Positions 34,761 through 46,345 of a DNA stretch of 64,000 bases are shown here, piece by piece. The translations under genes and the position numbers were made by a program. Source of the stretch: Micropterus salmoides (Eukaryota; Chordata; Actinopteri; Centrarchiformes; Centrarchidae). The first letter of the stretch is position 1, and each line of letters opens with the position of its first letter. The notes under the pieces are model-generated. The model saw only the letters and a program-made list of their open reading frames with translations. It made no database searches and was not told the DNA's origin. The DNA lies in assembly GCF_014851395.1 (NCBI RefSeq), contig NW_024041039.1:4492112-4556111 (forward strand). Reading direction: 5' to 3'.

Positions 34761-35389
34761 GCCTAGATTAACTTTTTGATCCTGGTTTCCTTTTCCTAAC
34801 TGTAAAAAGCGTGTTTGAGCCCACACGGTTCCCTCTAGATATCAGACATTTATTTTTATACAAATAAGTTGGATGTTCCCGTGAGATGGGGCTGATCCTC
34901 AATCATCCCTCTCCTCCTTTGTCTTTTCTCTCATCACCCCTTTTTCTCATTCACAAGGGCATTTTATTACATCATTAATTGAGCCTAATTCAGCTACATT
35001 ACCACCTCCCCACACACCCCCCAAAAAAATCTGACAGGAGGGGGTGAGTGTGTGTGTTTAAATTCAGTGTAATGAGGTCTGCAGGGAGACGAGGATGGAG
35101 GTTGTGTAGAGAGGAGAAAATTACCTCAGGGCAGAAAAATCTCTCTTTTAGTGAGCTTTAATGCCCCTCTGTCTGCCTGTCTCGCTGTATGAAACTGTCT
35201 GGCTGTCTGGCTTATACTCTGTTCTCTTTTCTCTCTCGGTCTGGTCCACTTTTCTTTCTGTGGCCCCTTGTTTTTTGCCTCAAGGCAAAGCGATTTAATT
35301 TAATAAAAAAGCACATATTCTCATAAATAAACGTCTTTACGTTTTGGAAACCGCCATGTTCACCCTACAGAGACAAAACACAGACATAG
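34761..35389. other. Non-coding; possible conserved stretch
   Basis: 34950-35140 ('ttattacatcattaattgag', then 'cctaattcagctacattacc') is complex AT-rich sequence of regulatory-element texture. No coding evidence. Confidence 0.4.
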
Positions 35390-35558
35390 GGACATGTCCC
35401 CACAACTTTTTGAAAGCATTTGTTCAAAATGTTCAGAAAAATAGCTTGCAACAAGAAATGTTAACTATGAAATGGAAATGCTTTGAGAAAAGTTTATTTG
35501 CACGATAAGAAAACCTGCAATGCAAATAGCTTGGCAATAAAACGATAACAAGTATCGT

Positions 35559-35589
<31 letters not shown>

Positions 35590-35880
35590 TTCAGTAACAA
35601 TATAACAAATGTTCAATAAATATCCAATAAATGTTGACACAAATTAGGACTTAATTTTTTCATCAAGATGTTTATTTTGTGGAGGAAAAAGGACTGAAAA
35701 AAGCTTTTACTTTTACTCATGCATATTTGTTGACTTAAGATTTTATCATAATTGTTTTGAACGTTCTACCTCAAAAGTTTAAACCACAGTTAACCATCAG
35801 GTTTCTTTCAACTTTCACTAAGGAGCAAAAATCAGCCTTTAAACCTGAAAGAAATAACGCAATGCAATTTAAATATAGTT
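35390..35880. mobile_element. Nested repeats: hAT-type element inside an older repeat
   Basis: 35395-35525 matches the reverse complement of about 45648-45765. It is interrupted by sequence of the 2648-3055 element family (TAG at 35527, 'aagatgtttattttgtggag', 'gagcaaaaatcagcctttaa'). The string GCAATGCAA occurs on both sides, at 35517-35525 and 35859-35867, and the older repeat resumes after it ('caatttaaatatag'). The inner copy lacks its right terminal ~95 bp and contains (AT)n at 35562-35590. Confidence 0.65.
35562..35590. repeat. (AT)n microsatellite
   Basis: About 14 uninterrupted AT units. Confidence 0.93.
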
Positions 35881-37558
35881 TCACCTTCATATATTAAAAT
35901 ATTTCATTTTGAAATTTGGGCTGAAAATGTCTCCAGAATGCGGGAAATTCCAAGTTTAATTCTCAAAATCTTCAGGGTCCGCCCACTCACATATTTCAAC
36001 ATAAAATGTTGTTAAAAATCTCCTTATCACGCCCCCTAATCTGAGCCCTTGTGTCCCCCCCCCCAACTTTTCAACACAAAGTGACGCTCGTGAACACAGA
36101 CATGTACTGTAAGACAGAAGAAGAAAGGTGAAAATAACTTTAATTATATTATATATAATATATAGTGGGGACACAGTCGTGGCAGATCAGGCGCTTTCTA
36201 AGTGAACCAAAAGATCCCTTCCCAGATATGGATCCATCAAGGTCCAGTGAGAAAATCATCTTATCACTGCTGTACCACATGAACAGCAGACTTCAGGTAC
36301 AAATTGTGTCATTTACTCTGTTCGCTCTTGAACATTGCAGGATCTTAAAACGTAACGCGCAGGCCATCGTCACATGTTGTGACTACAGCTGCATGTTAGG
36401 TTCCACTGTTCTCTTCCCAGCTTTGGGGACGAGTTCCTGGAGCTAAAACCAGTTCATTAAAACCGGTCGAGCAGATGCATCGTCACATCCCAATCCAACA
36501 TTCACGTGAGGAGAGTTTGCTTCCCATCGGGAATCATCCCCCACCCAAGCCTCCGCACTTTTACTTTCTTGGCCTTGCTAATTAGGACTGTGAAACTTTC
36601 CAATATGGATACAGTATTATTTTTGGATGCTGGTCTGGCGAGTTTGGTTGTATATAAACTTAATTTTTAGGAGTGAGGGTTGTTCTGTCTGGACTTGTTG
36701 TCAGTATGAGGGACAAGAAGGAACCATGTCAGTGGTTGGACAGGCTGCATCAGAATGGACTGGCTGAATCAAAACAATTTAAATTCTCTTCCTGTCTCTC
36801 TCTCACACTTTCTGGCTTTGTCTTTTATTGGGAAAGCGAGAGAGAGACAGTAACCCGAGGGCAGATTTTACACATAGACACCCCTCTCTCTCTCTCTCTC
36901 TCTCTCTTGCTGGCTGTTACTTTCTGTTTTTCTCTTTTTAGACAGAGTTTTGCCCTCAGGGAGAAATTTTAGAAAGCTATAAACCATTTCTCTCTCTCTC
37001 TTTCTCTCACTTGTCTGCCTCTCACTGTCTCTGCCACTCTCCAGAGATGAACAGTGATGGGTAGAAAGATGAGAATAATGAAAGGGATAGTGAGAAACAA
37101 AAAAGGAAAGAGAATAAATGAGAGAGAGAGACGGGCCCTTTTTGGGATCCTTGCCTTCAGACTCGCCTATCAGAGGACCAGAGACTTCTCTTCAGACACT
37201 CTGACATCATCTATTGATTATTTGGTTTTAGAAACAGTTGTGAAGCGTCTAAACACTGAACATGTGATCAAATCATCCAGCTCAGTTGAGCTGCTGCAGT
37301 TTTAGAGTTGATAATGACGTCAGGGCCTCCTCCTAACTGCATCCCACAGCCTCCCCGGTCTCTTCCCAAGAACTCAGTCTATGTTTTGTGTGTAGTCTCG
37401 ACGTGATGAATCGTACAAATGGGGATAACTGACAACTTTGTCTCAGAAAGACAGACTCTGCTAGACAACATGACAATTTGTTTAAAGATGTATTGACACT
37501 GGAGACTGCTGTCTTCATCCCACTGTCCTACCAAAAGCCAGTTTTGGTTCCTCTGAAG
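35881..37558. other. Non-coding, nothing firm
   Basis: It includes (CT)n at about 36883-36907 and GA-rich sequence near 37050-37130. The + frame at 36165-36446 was considered as an exon and rejected. Confidence 0.55.
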
Positions 37559-37993
37559 CAGCGTTTCCCATTAATTAGCGAGACCAGGGCGGCCCGCCAC
37601 AGTCTTAATTTGTTACGCCATAGTTTAAAAACATGGGACAACGTCCGGTTTTCAAAATAAGGTGTCGATACAGGATGGAAATAAGATTAATTGGATTAAA
37701 TTCACAAAGTATAAAACACATTACATGTGTCCATTAAAAGGTTAAAACAAACAACAATAAAATGTTCGGGAAATTACTTATTCTATTTTCTATTCTTTAT
37801 TTTAGGGTTGATGGAGAAACATTAAATACATTTGTTGACTTTTGTTGCTGTTTCATCACCATTTATAGCCCTACAATGGGTTTATGATTAAATAGTTTAC
37901 TATAGCACAACATTGTTTACAAGAGTGCAAAGTTCGTCATAGATAGGCTCTTAATTTTTTAGTTTATTAGTCTCTTTCCTGTGGGAAACACTG
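37559..37993. mobile_element. Small DNA transposon, CAGTGTTTCCCA family
   Basis: The left end CAGCGTTTCCCATTAAT and right end TGTGGGAAACACTG are inverted repeats bounding 435 bp. The flanks TCTGAAG and TTTGAAG agree at 6 of 7 bases. The interior 'acaacgtccggttttcaaaa' and 'ggaaataagattaattggat' is the same sequence found inside the two hAT copies at 7540-8064 and 15786-16373. This copy shows its own full-length structure. Confidence 0.72.
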
Positions 37994-38978
37994 TTTGAAG
38001 CATGACCACAATCTTTCCGTAACACTGACCAAGTGGTTTTAGAGGCCGTACCTTAAACAAAGCAGTGGCGGGGCCGAAAATGCTCATTAATTTTTCTTTG
38101 CAACCATTTTAGACTGCTGCTGGGAAACTAGTGGATGCCTGAGTACCTCTTCTTTTGGATATATTGACTTATTCTGTAACACTGTCGCAATACAAGAAAC
38201 CACTTTTTCCTAAAAAAATGAATACTGTAAAACGTCCTGCAAGATCATCCATGGACCAATCAGCTAACAGCTGCTGGCATCATGGCTTCATCAGGTCAAG
38301 TTCTTCAACAATTCATGCGCATTTACCAGCAATGTTTTTATAGTATAGATGATGATTAAAACTGCAATAAACCAGATATTTAGTTTTAAAAATGGGGCTT
38401 GCTCCTTATGGCAAACGCACAGATGACTCTGCAGGTCTCTTCATCTCTACAGAGGGTTTTAACATATTTCACCTTATTGTTTTGGTTTAATTGCACATTG
38501 ACTGCATAGTTCAGTGTCCACACAACCTCCACATGTCCGTTATTTTGAACAAACCTGTGATTGCATATAAATACACTCACGATTGTTTGCATAAAATGTT
38601 TTTTGTGTTTAGAATTGACTTAACTGAATCAAATTTCAGTTGCAACCTCATTAGGATGAAGCTAATGATTCCTGTTTGTTTCAATGAGGAGGGTTAACAT
38701 TGCTAACATGTCGCACTGTTCCATACTGTTCTGCAGAGCTGACCTCGCTGGTTCCTCTTGTCCTGTGCCATGTGTGTTTGTCAAGCTAGGCTGTATAAAC
38801 GTGAGAGAGTGTGTGTGTGTGTGTGTGTGAGAGAGAGAATATGTATTGGTGTGTATGTGTGGAGCTTTGCTCGTATCAATGTGTCCGAGTCTCACCAGTG
38901 TTCTTCTGTCCTGTCTTGTGCTTTCTCTCTCCTTGTGTGTGTGTGTATGTATGTGCGTTTGTTTGTGTGTGTGTTTAG
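37994..38978. other. Non-coding, nothing firm
   Basis: AT-rich sequence, then TG-rich runs at about 38808-38829 and 38934-38974 just before the candidate exon. Confidence 0.6.
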
Positions 38979-39061
38979 CTATCGGTGCGCAGCGAAGGAG
39001 GAGTCCCAGCGTCGTCGCGTCGGAGATCTTCGAACCTCACCTGGGCAGCCACATTTTACAG
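38979..39061 (+). CDS. Candidate internal exon of an unrecognised host gene
   Basis: The 83-bp segment follows an acceptor (gtgtgtttag) and is followed by a donor (gtaggagc, from 39062). One frame uses the last two bases of a split codon and then 27 codons: it runs IGAQRRRSPSVVASEIFEP and continues HLGSHILQ, ending on a codon boundary. The segment is rich in CpG and GC, unlike the TG-rich and AT-rich flanks, and the peptide reads as ordinary protein with a basic RRRSPS motif that would suit a phosphorylation site. The upstream tract is TG rather than CT, which weakens the acceptor. I do not recognise the protein; a chance CpG island is the alternative. If real, it is an exon of a + strand gene with introns of tens of kilobases. 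Confidence 0.45.
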
Positions 39062-39708
39062 GTAGGAGCTGTTCACGCTTGACTTTATCTGAAAACACCT
39101 TTGGAAATAATGTGATACACGAAATACGGTATTTGTGTTCAGGTTCAAACACCTGTGTGAGTACACACCCATAAACAAATGCAAACCTTCTTCATATGTG
39201 GACACCTTGTGAAGTTTGTGTTAACCAACGCCAGCAGTTAAAAACATGTTTCTAGAGCAGGTTAGGTAGAATAGTAATCTAACATTAGCTCAGTAGCATG
39301 CTACCACTAGCATTCAGCTGACCACACATCTGAGGTTATTTACAGCCTGAAAAAGTAGTTTAGACTGATGAAGGTTGAGCCATTTGTGACAGTGTAGAGC
39401 TCAGTCTGAGATGTCCTTAAATGGCCACCGTATAGGATAAAGCGGTTTGATATAACATGGGCTTTTCTGTGGTGCCACTCTCAGGACAACCTTGACATTT
39501 CTTGGCCCACTGTTGCCCTACTATCTAAGAAGAGCAAAGTTGTCTCTTAATGTTTTCATTAATTTCCCCTCTGTTCTGTTGTGCAGTGCTGCTGATTACA
39601 CACTTTTATATTTGCTTTTTATATTTGAAGCTTAGTTTATATCTCAATTTATCATATTTTTCATTGTATTTATACATATATTTCATTTAATTTTTTATTG
39701 TAGGTGTG
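39062..39708. other. Non-coding, presumed intron
   Basis: AT-rich unique sequence following the candidate donor. No further exon was found before the LTR. Confidence 0.55.
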
Positions 39709-40089
39709 GTGTCCGAACAATAATGCTGCGATGACGTGTTGAGAAGAAACCCGCTTGACACTGTTCTTGATCATAAAAGTTTATTAAATCAAGGAGTTCA
39801 GCATCAATTACAAGCTCTGCAGCAGCTTGGAGAGAGACCCAGCCCGATGGCCACTCTGTCTCTCTGTAAATCAAACATAGCTTATATAGGACATGTTTAG
39901 GTATCTGTTCGGTACCATAGAAGGGTTTGAGTCTGTAAAATAAAGCTCAAACCCATAGAAGGGTACAGTACTATTCTGAGGTAACAAAACAAGGGGTTAG
40001 AGGTCAAATTCTATAGGTTCAGTCCCTACATAACCACCAATCACTGCTCTCCCTGTAGAAGGTCACTGACCCTCTGTCCTGCTGCTACA
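39709..40089 (-). mobile_element. Solo LTR of a retrotransposon or endogenous retrovirus-like element
   Basis: The 381-bp block has TGTAG at its left and CTACA at its right end. On the minus strand it carries, in order, a TATA box (TATATAAG, + 39882-39889), then about 100 bp later AATAAA (+ 39780-39785), then the terminal 'gttcggacaccaca'. That is the U3-R-U5 order of an LTR. No internal coding region or second LTR is next to it, so it is a solo LTR left by recombination. No clean target duplication is visible. Confidence 0.65.
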
Positions 40090-41289
40090 GTGCTATTTTG
40101 ATCTGTTATGAGTCAAATGCACAAATATTGTATACCACATAGGCATTTGATGTGGACAGCAAAGGAAGAATTTCAGTGTACAGGGAAACTTAACCATCTG
40201 ACAAACACTTTGAATCTCTGAATCTCTTGCGAAGCACCATGAGGCAGCGATTTCTCTGTTACATTTTATTCCTAATTCCTGAATCCCGAGAATATTATAG
40301 TCTGAGGACTCAATCACGTCACATTTATTATTTTTATTTTTTTTATCAAAATGAGGATTTTACACTTTTTTTGTTTGAGTTATTTCTTATGATTTGCCTT
40401 TGAGCTTTACTGAAGCTAAATTATTCCTCATAATGTACATTAACATTATTAGCGCAGTTATTCCTCATAATTCACCCTCAGATTTTTCTCCTCACCCGAC
40501 TTCAATTATTCCTAAACACCCAGCTGCTGCCGCGGCTAAACTGAATTATTAAATGGAATTATGAAAGTATGATAATGACTGGGTTATCGCTGTTCGCTCC
40601 CTCGGGTTTGTGTGTAAAAAGTGTGTGTGTGTGTGTCTCTTGTAGTTTTAATCCCTCACATGCTCCACTCCTTATCTGTTTAACATACAGCCCAAAGGCT
40701 GAGCTTTTAACATCACAACCAGGCCGACGCGATACCACAGCTGATAGAGGCGGGTAATCTGTGTCTCTGTGTGTGTGTGTGTGTTGTACAATGTGCACTG
40801 TTTGTAAGTGTGACTCCATTTCTGACATGAAAAACTCCCAAACTGTTTTTCATTGTGTGTGTCTTTTTAAACCTAGAAATCTTGCGTGTGTGTGCGTGCG
40901 CACGCGTGTTTTGCATCTGTTTCAGTTACACCTGATTATTATTATAATCTGGCTGACACCATTGAGCCTTTTGCTGTGTAAAAATCCACACTTTTCTAAT
41001 CTTCTTGTACTTTTTTTTTTATCCCTTTATCATATTCGAGGATCCTGACAGGAAAGTTGCTCACAGATATGAAGAACTCATTACAAACTGGAACTGTTTG
41101 GAAAACGGTGACAGTGACGTCTGTAACTGTAAGGCAGATTACTTTTTGGCCAATGGTGGAGAGAAGCTGAGTAGGCCATATTGATCGTGGGGCAGTCAGT
41201 TGACTTTTGGATTGTTGATCAGACAAAACAAGCTTTAGAAACCTTTAAGGAAATGTTGGCTATGTTATCCACGCCCAGAGTGTTGGCTG
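40090..41289. other. Non-coding, TG repeats
   Basis: Unique AT-rich sequence with TG runs at about 40619-40637, 40767-40784 and 40856-40861. The frames at 40559-41048 are readings of these. Confidence 0.6.
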
Positions 41290-41397
41290 TCAGACTTGTC
41301 TGTTACAAATAAAAGTCACACATTCAGAATTTTAGTAGAAGTACTAGGATCAACATATACCTGAAGTACCTAAAGTAAAAGTACTCAGAATAATATA

Positions 41398-42927
41398 CAG
41401 TCATATAATTAGAATATCATCCAAAAGTTCCATTCAAAAAGTGAAACTTGGATATTATATTCATTCATTACACACAGACTGATATATTTCCAATGTTTAT
41501 TTTATTTAATTGTGATGATTAAAACTGACAACTAATGAAAATCCCAAATTCAATATCTCCAAAAAAAGGATTTTTAGAAATGTTGGCCAACTGAAAAGTA
41601 TGAACATGTTCAGCACTCAATACTTAGTTGGGGCTCCTTTTGGTTGAATTACTGCAGCAATGCGGCGTGGCATGGAGTCCATCAGTCTGTGGCACTGCTC
41701 AGGTGTTATGAGAGCCCTGGTTGCTCTGATAGTGACCTTCAGCTCTTCTGCATTGTTGGGTCTGGCGTATCTCATCTTCCTCTTTACAATACCCCATAGA
41801 TTTTCTATAGGGTTAAGGTCAGGCCAGTTTGCTGGCCAATTAAGAACAGGGATACCCTGGTCCTTAGACCAGGTACTGGTAGCTTTGGCACTGTGTGCAG
41901 GTATCAAGTCCTGTTGGAAAATGAAATCTGCATCTCCATAAAGTTGGTCAGCAGCAGGAAGCATGAACTTCCTGGTAGACGGCTGCGTTGACCTTGGACC
42001 TCAGAAAACACAGTGGACCAACAGCAGCAGATGACATGGCACCCAAACCATCACTGACTGTGGAAACTTTACACTGGACTTCAAGCAACGTGGATTCTGT
42101 GCCTCTCCCCTCTTCCTCCAGACTCTGGGACCTTGATTTCCAAAGGAAATGCAAAATTTACTTTCATCAGAGAACATAACTTTGGACCGCTCAGCAGCAG
42201 TCCAGTCCTTTTTGTCTTTAGCCCAGGCGAGACGCTTCTGACGCTGTGTCTTGTTCAAGAGTGGCTTGACACAAGGAATGCGACAGCTGAAACCCATGTC
42301 TGCATACGTCTGTGCGTGGTGGTTCTTGAAGCACTGACTCCAGCTGCAGTCCACTCTTTGTGAATCTCCCCCACATTTTTGAATGGGTTTTGTTTCACAA
42401 TCCTCTCCAGGGTGCGGTTATCCCTATTGCTTGTACACTTTTTTCTACCACATCTTTTCCTTCCCTTCACCTCTCTATTAATGTGCTTGGACACAGAGCT
42501 CTGTGAACAGCCAGCCTCTTTAGCAACGACCTTTTGTGTCTTGCCCTCCTTGTGCAAGGTGTCAATGGTCGTCTTTTGGACAGCTGTCAAGTCAGCAGTC
42601 TTCCCCATGATTGTGTAGCCTACAGAACTAGACTGAGTGACCACTTAAAGGCCTTTGCAGGTGTTTTGAGTTAATTAGCTGATTAGAGTGTGGCACCAGG
42701 TGTCTTCAATATTGAACCTTTCCACAATATTCTAATTTTCTGACATCCTGATTTTGGGTTTTTTATTAGTTGTCAGTTATAATCATCAATATTAAAAGTA
42801 ATTAACACTTGAAATATATCAGTCTGTGTGGAATGAATGTGTACATTATACAAGTTTCACTTTTTGAATGGAATTACTGAAATGAATCAACTTTTTGATG
42901 ATATTCTAATTATATGACCAGCACCTG
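41398..42927 (-). mobile_element. Tc1-type transposon, both ends present
   Basis: The ends are inverted repeats: right reverse complement CAGGTGCTGGTCATATAATT, left CAGTCATATAATTAGAATAT with seven bases lost near the tip. The repeats continue inward ('ccattcaaaaagtgaaactt'; 'gactgatatatttc'). TA lies outside both ends (41396-41397 and 42928-42929), as expected of Tc1/mariner insertion. Confidence 0.9.
41617..42608 (-). pseudogene. Tc1-like transposase, decayed
   Basis: The DDE transposase starts at ATG 42608 (MGKTADLTAVQKTTIDTLHK) with an N-terminal paired-like helix-turn-helix (GCSQSSVSKHINREVKGRK) and ends APTKY with TGA at 41617-41619. The frame breaks about three times: near 42305 (after THRRMQ), near 42041 (one G lost in SVMVW/GAMSS), and near 41965 (about ten bases lost after VYQEV). 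All three catalytic residues survive: Asp in FSDESKF, Asp in FIFQQDLIPAH, Glu in PDLNPIENLWG. It is inactive because of the frameshifts but is younger-looking than the copy at 28728-29736. Confidence 0.9.
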
Positions 42928-44269
42928 TACTGTATATTATATTATTGGATTATAATTATTGATGTGTTAACATGCTCACTTCATCATTTTAATGTTGCAG
43001 CTTGCAAAGGTGGAGCTCATTTGAATTACTTTACATACTGGTCGGAACAGATTATTGGCCCAAACGGTCCTGTAGCGTGAGGGAGTCTGGATCAGAGGCT
43101 CCGATCACCCGAATATTCAGAAGAAACCTGCAAGAGCCATGGAGCGTGTTGTATTTGCTCATGCTATAAAATGTATAAACCAGACTGATTCCCTCTTCTC
43201 AGGCTCAGGTTCATCCACAGTTTGATTCTCTTTTGTTTTTCACCAGTCATAAGTGTGTGCACGTTTGTGTCACTTATACATCTGTTCGTTACTTGTGTTT
43301 GCAGTGATCCTTTCTGCGTTTTAATCGTAGAACAAGTCTGTGTTTGCATGCATGTTACACCTGCCGTGTTGTCCAAAGCCCTTCTGCCTGTTTGACTGAT
43401 TACCTGCTCTCTCTACAAGATTATACGTGTCGGTATTGTTTAGCAAACCACATGAGCCAGTTTAATCCACATTTCCACCTTTTCTTTTTTTCCCTCACAA
43501 GCTCAACTGTCAATTAGACCAGCTTGTTTTGTTTTTTTTTTCACCAATGATCTTTAAAGTTCTCCTCTCGGAGCGGATACAAGTGTTTATGTTCAGCTCA
43601 GACAGCACTGGCTTTACTTTCCAGATTATCTCAAATGGGTTTGGAATAACCGCCGTGGCCCCTTGTGTCTCGCAGCAGTTTGGATTCACATTTTATTTGC
43701 AAATGGCATATTCCGGCCCGAGCGTGAAAACAGAACACATAACGGGATCAGACCTCTCCACTGGTTGTCAGGAGAGATGAATGAGGGAGAAACGGGTATG
43801 AAATCTAATCTAAGCTGTGTGAACTCTCTGTGTGACTCTCACGCTGGCAGGTGGACTCAAACTCACTCTTGAATCTCGGGTAAACAATTTCACAAGATTA
43901 TTCATTGTTTGTGTTGAAATTCTCTTTACATCCCGACAGAAATCAATAAATCAAATGTTCTGACTAAACACAATCAGGTATCCTTGGCTGTCGAAGGACT
44001 GTAACAAGGCCAATCATTTTATCTGGTCCCAACCTACCTGTCCACCTGCGTGCACTCTCCCTGTGCACGAACATGTGTTTAAGGGGCGTGACTCTGAAGG
44101 ACACTTTGAAAGTGTAGCTGTGTCTTGGTAGTTTCTGTAACGTTACCAACTCCAGCTTTAAGCATCAGTAGAAGAAAAACAAGACAGAGGAGGATGTCGT
44201 GCATTAGAGCTGCGTACAGCCACATCTATTACAAGTCATTGTTGTTCCGCTTGTTCTTTATCTGTCCCG

Positions 44270-44460
44270 CTTTAATCCTGCAGACAGCCCGCAGCGGAGA
44301 GCGAGCGTGTCTCCGTGACAACCGACTCTCCCCTTCCGCCGCTCTGCACATCATGTTGTCATGTGTGAGTGTTAACACCAGGCTGGAACAAGCGAGAGCA
44401 GCCGCGCCGCCGCGCATCCGCTCACACCGAGCTGAGCATCACCGCTGTGTCGAGCCTACG
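44270..44460. promoter_or_regulatory. CpG-rich block, possible promoter or exon
   Basis: About 190 bp is dense in CG dinucleotides ('gcagccgcgccgccgcgcat') in an otherwise AT-rich area. On + there is an acceptor-like 'ctttaatcctgcag' at 44281 and a donor-like GTGAGT at 44363, framing 81 bp open in two frames. Neither reading gives a peptide I recognise. It may be a small promoter island, an exon or neither. Confidence 0.3.
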
Positions 44461-44662
44461 TGTGTGTGTGTGTGTGTGTGTGTGTTTAACGCCGTGTTCT
44501 GATTCTGTAGCTCGAGACACTAGACATCCCATAATGCCTTGTTATAATCCCTGGAGAGTCGCTATGACAACCATATGAGGCAGATCCCGAGGCAGATAGA
44601 AGCAGCTGTGAGATTGGAAGTGACAAGAACAATGTGGGCCTCCCTCACCTGGAAGTCGGAAG

Positions 44663-44672
<10 letters not shown>

Positions 44673-44713
<41 letters not shown>
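44673..44713. repeat. (GA)n microsatellite
   Basis: About 20 uninterrupted GA units. Confidence 0.95.
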
Positions 44714-44715
<2 letters not shown>

Positions 44716-45644
44716 GCCCTAAATGAAGAGACTACTTTTTAAAAATGGGAAGGCTTCCAATAAAAACATTTTCTTTTCAAAAGTATGCATATTGTTTTTA
44801 AGTCAAACAACTTTAACTTATTAGTGCAATATTTAAAACTGAATTTCTTGTGCAGATCAAATGGTTATTCAACAGTCTGGAAACAGGCTGAGGAAAATTA
44901 AGAGTTACTAGTTGTGGGCGTCGTCACTCTGAGCCATGCTGTGAATGGCCCTAAGCGGTCGAGCTGTGCTGGCATTGCGTTTTTCGCCCTGTACAAAACA
45001 GCGAGGTTGTTAATGACGGTCACAAACCACAGTAAGAGCTTGTCACTTAAAGCTCTTTCAGATCACTGCGGCTGTTTTTGTTCGTACTATTCCCTTCTGC
45101 AGTATTTAAAACTGCTCTAGTCTGCTTGATTAGACTTTTTTTTTTTTTTTTTTTTTGAGGAATAGCACCGCTAATGAAGCTCCGCCAACTTCCCATAACT
45201 TCTTCACCATAAAAAGCGGTGTGTGTTTACGCTTCCAGTGGGAAGCTTTTAATGTGAAGCAGCAACAGCAAGAAAGGTTTGCTTTGCCTCAACAGTGACA
45301 TAACAGAGCTCGGCTAAAAGGATCAGTAAACGGTAAAATAAGGCTAATATCTGAAAGTACAAGCAGCAACACTTTGTGTTGAAAAGTGGTCGGGACATAA
45401 AGGCTCAGATGATAAAAGTGTGTCACGAGATTTTGAAGAACAATGCTGAAACATATGAGTTGAGTTTGAGCATTGAACACTTAATTTCCTGCATTCTGGA
45501 GACATTTTCTGCTCCAATTCAAGGTGGAATTTATATAAAGAGAAATTGAGCTGGTAGGTGACAGTTTGTAAATATAAAAATATAATAGAATATAATGCAG
45601 TAATCAGCAGCTTGTTTTTTTTTTCTTTAGCTTAAGTAACTTTT

Positions 45645-45770
45645 TTATTTAAATTGCATTGCAGGTTTTCTTATTGTGCAAATATACCTTTTCTCAAAGC
45701 ATTTTAATTTAACATTTCTTGGTGCAAGCTACTTTTCAGAACATTTTGAACAAATGTCCCCAGCGTCCCA
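45645..45770 (-). repeat. Dispersed repeat copy (matches 35395-35525)
   Basis: The reverse complement gives 'aaaatgttctgaaaagtagc', 'ttgcaccaagaaatgtta' and 'aagaaaacctgcaatgcaat', colinear with 35395-35525. It is uninterrupted here and so shows the insertion point in the other copy. Confidence 0.75.
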
Positions 45771-46312
45771 AGTGTAAATGACACCTAGGGCGTGGAGAAG
45801 GTGTGAGGTCAGCCCTGCTACCATCACAGAGGTCAAATTAATTGAAACCATTATTATTACTTTTTTAATAGAACTCTTTGTCATCAAACAGGAAGTTAAT
45901 TCAACTCCTCTGTTTATTTAGAGTGTGTGCTTACAGTTTTGTTTCCATGTTACCATTTCTCAGCGCAAACAGGAAATGGTATGTGTGTTTGTCCATTATG
46001 GCGTAGACGCATGTCGTCTCCATGTACATATATTATTCAGAGTGTGTTTCTGCATTGTTGTGTGTGCACGTGCAGCCTTTTCAGCGGTGAAGGAAGGCCG
46101 ACGTGTTGGTGGCAAATTGGCCTCATTAATCTCCCGCTTAATTGATTGTGAGAAGTTTGAGGATGACATTTTAAGAAAGCGTGGCGGACGGGGTGCGGCG
46201 TGATTGATTTGGCTAAACCGCAGTGCTAATGAATGCCAGCCAGTCACTTAGGTGGTAGAGACCAGACACTAATTTCAGAGAGATTAGGCCAGAGAGGTTG
46301 ATAACGCTTAAT

Positions 46313-46345
<33 letters not shown>

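Larger units (their letters stand above)
41290..43050. mobile_element. Older fish element split by a Tc1 insertion
   Basis: 41290-41397 ('acaaataaaagtcacacatt', 'agtacctaaagtaaaagtac') and 42928-43050 ('attatattattggattataa', 'ttttaatgttgcagcttgca') are consecutive parts of one dispersed fish element, separated by the Tc1 at 41398-42927. A related element, whole, is at 56407-57172. The two halves rejoin at a TA, the Tc1 target site. Confidence 0.65.
43051..45644. other. Non-coding, unique with a CpG-rich block
   Basis: No firm gene. It holds the CpG-rich block at 44270-44460, a (TG)n at 44460-44484, the (GA)n at 44673-44713 and a T run at 45139-45158. Confidence 0.6.

Noticed and set aside
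36165..36300. Candidate exon with peptide around EPKDPFPDMDPSRSSEK and donor-like gtacaa
   Set aside because: The upstream 'atatatag' has no pyrimidine tract, the donor is weak, and the frame is not clearly protein-like throughout.
38758..39174. 138-codon + frame covering the candidate exon
   Set aside because: It reads TG repeats as Cys/Val and uses a different phase from the convincing exon frame.
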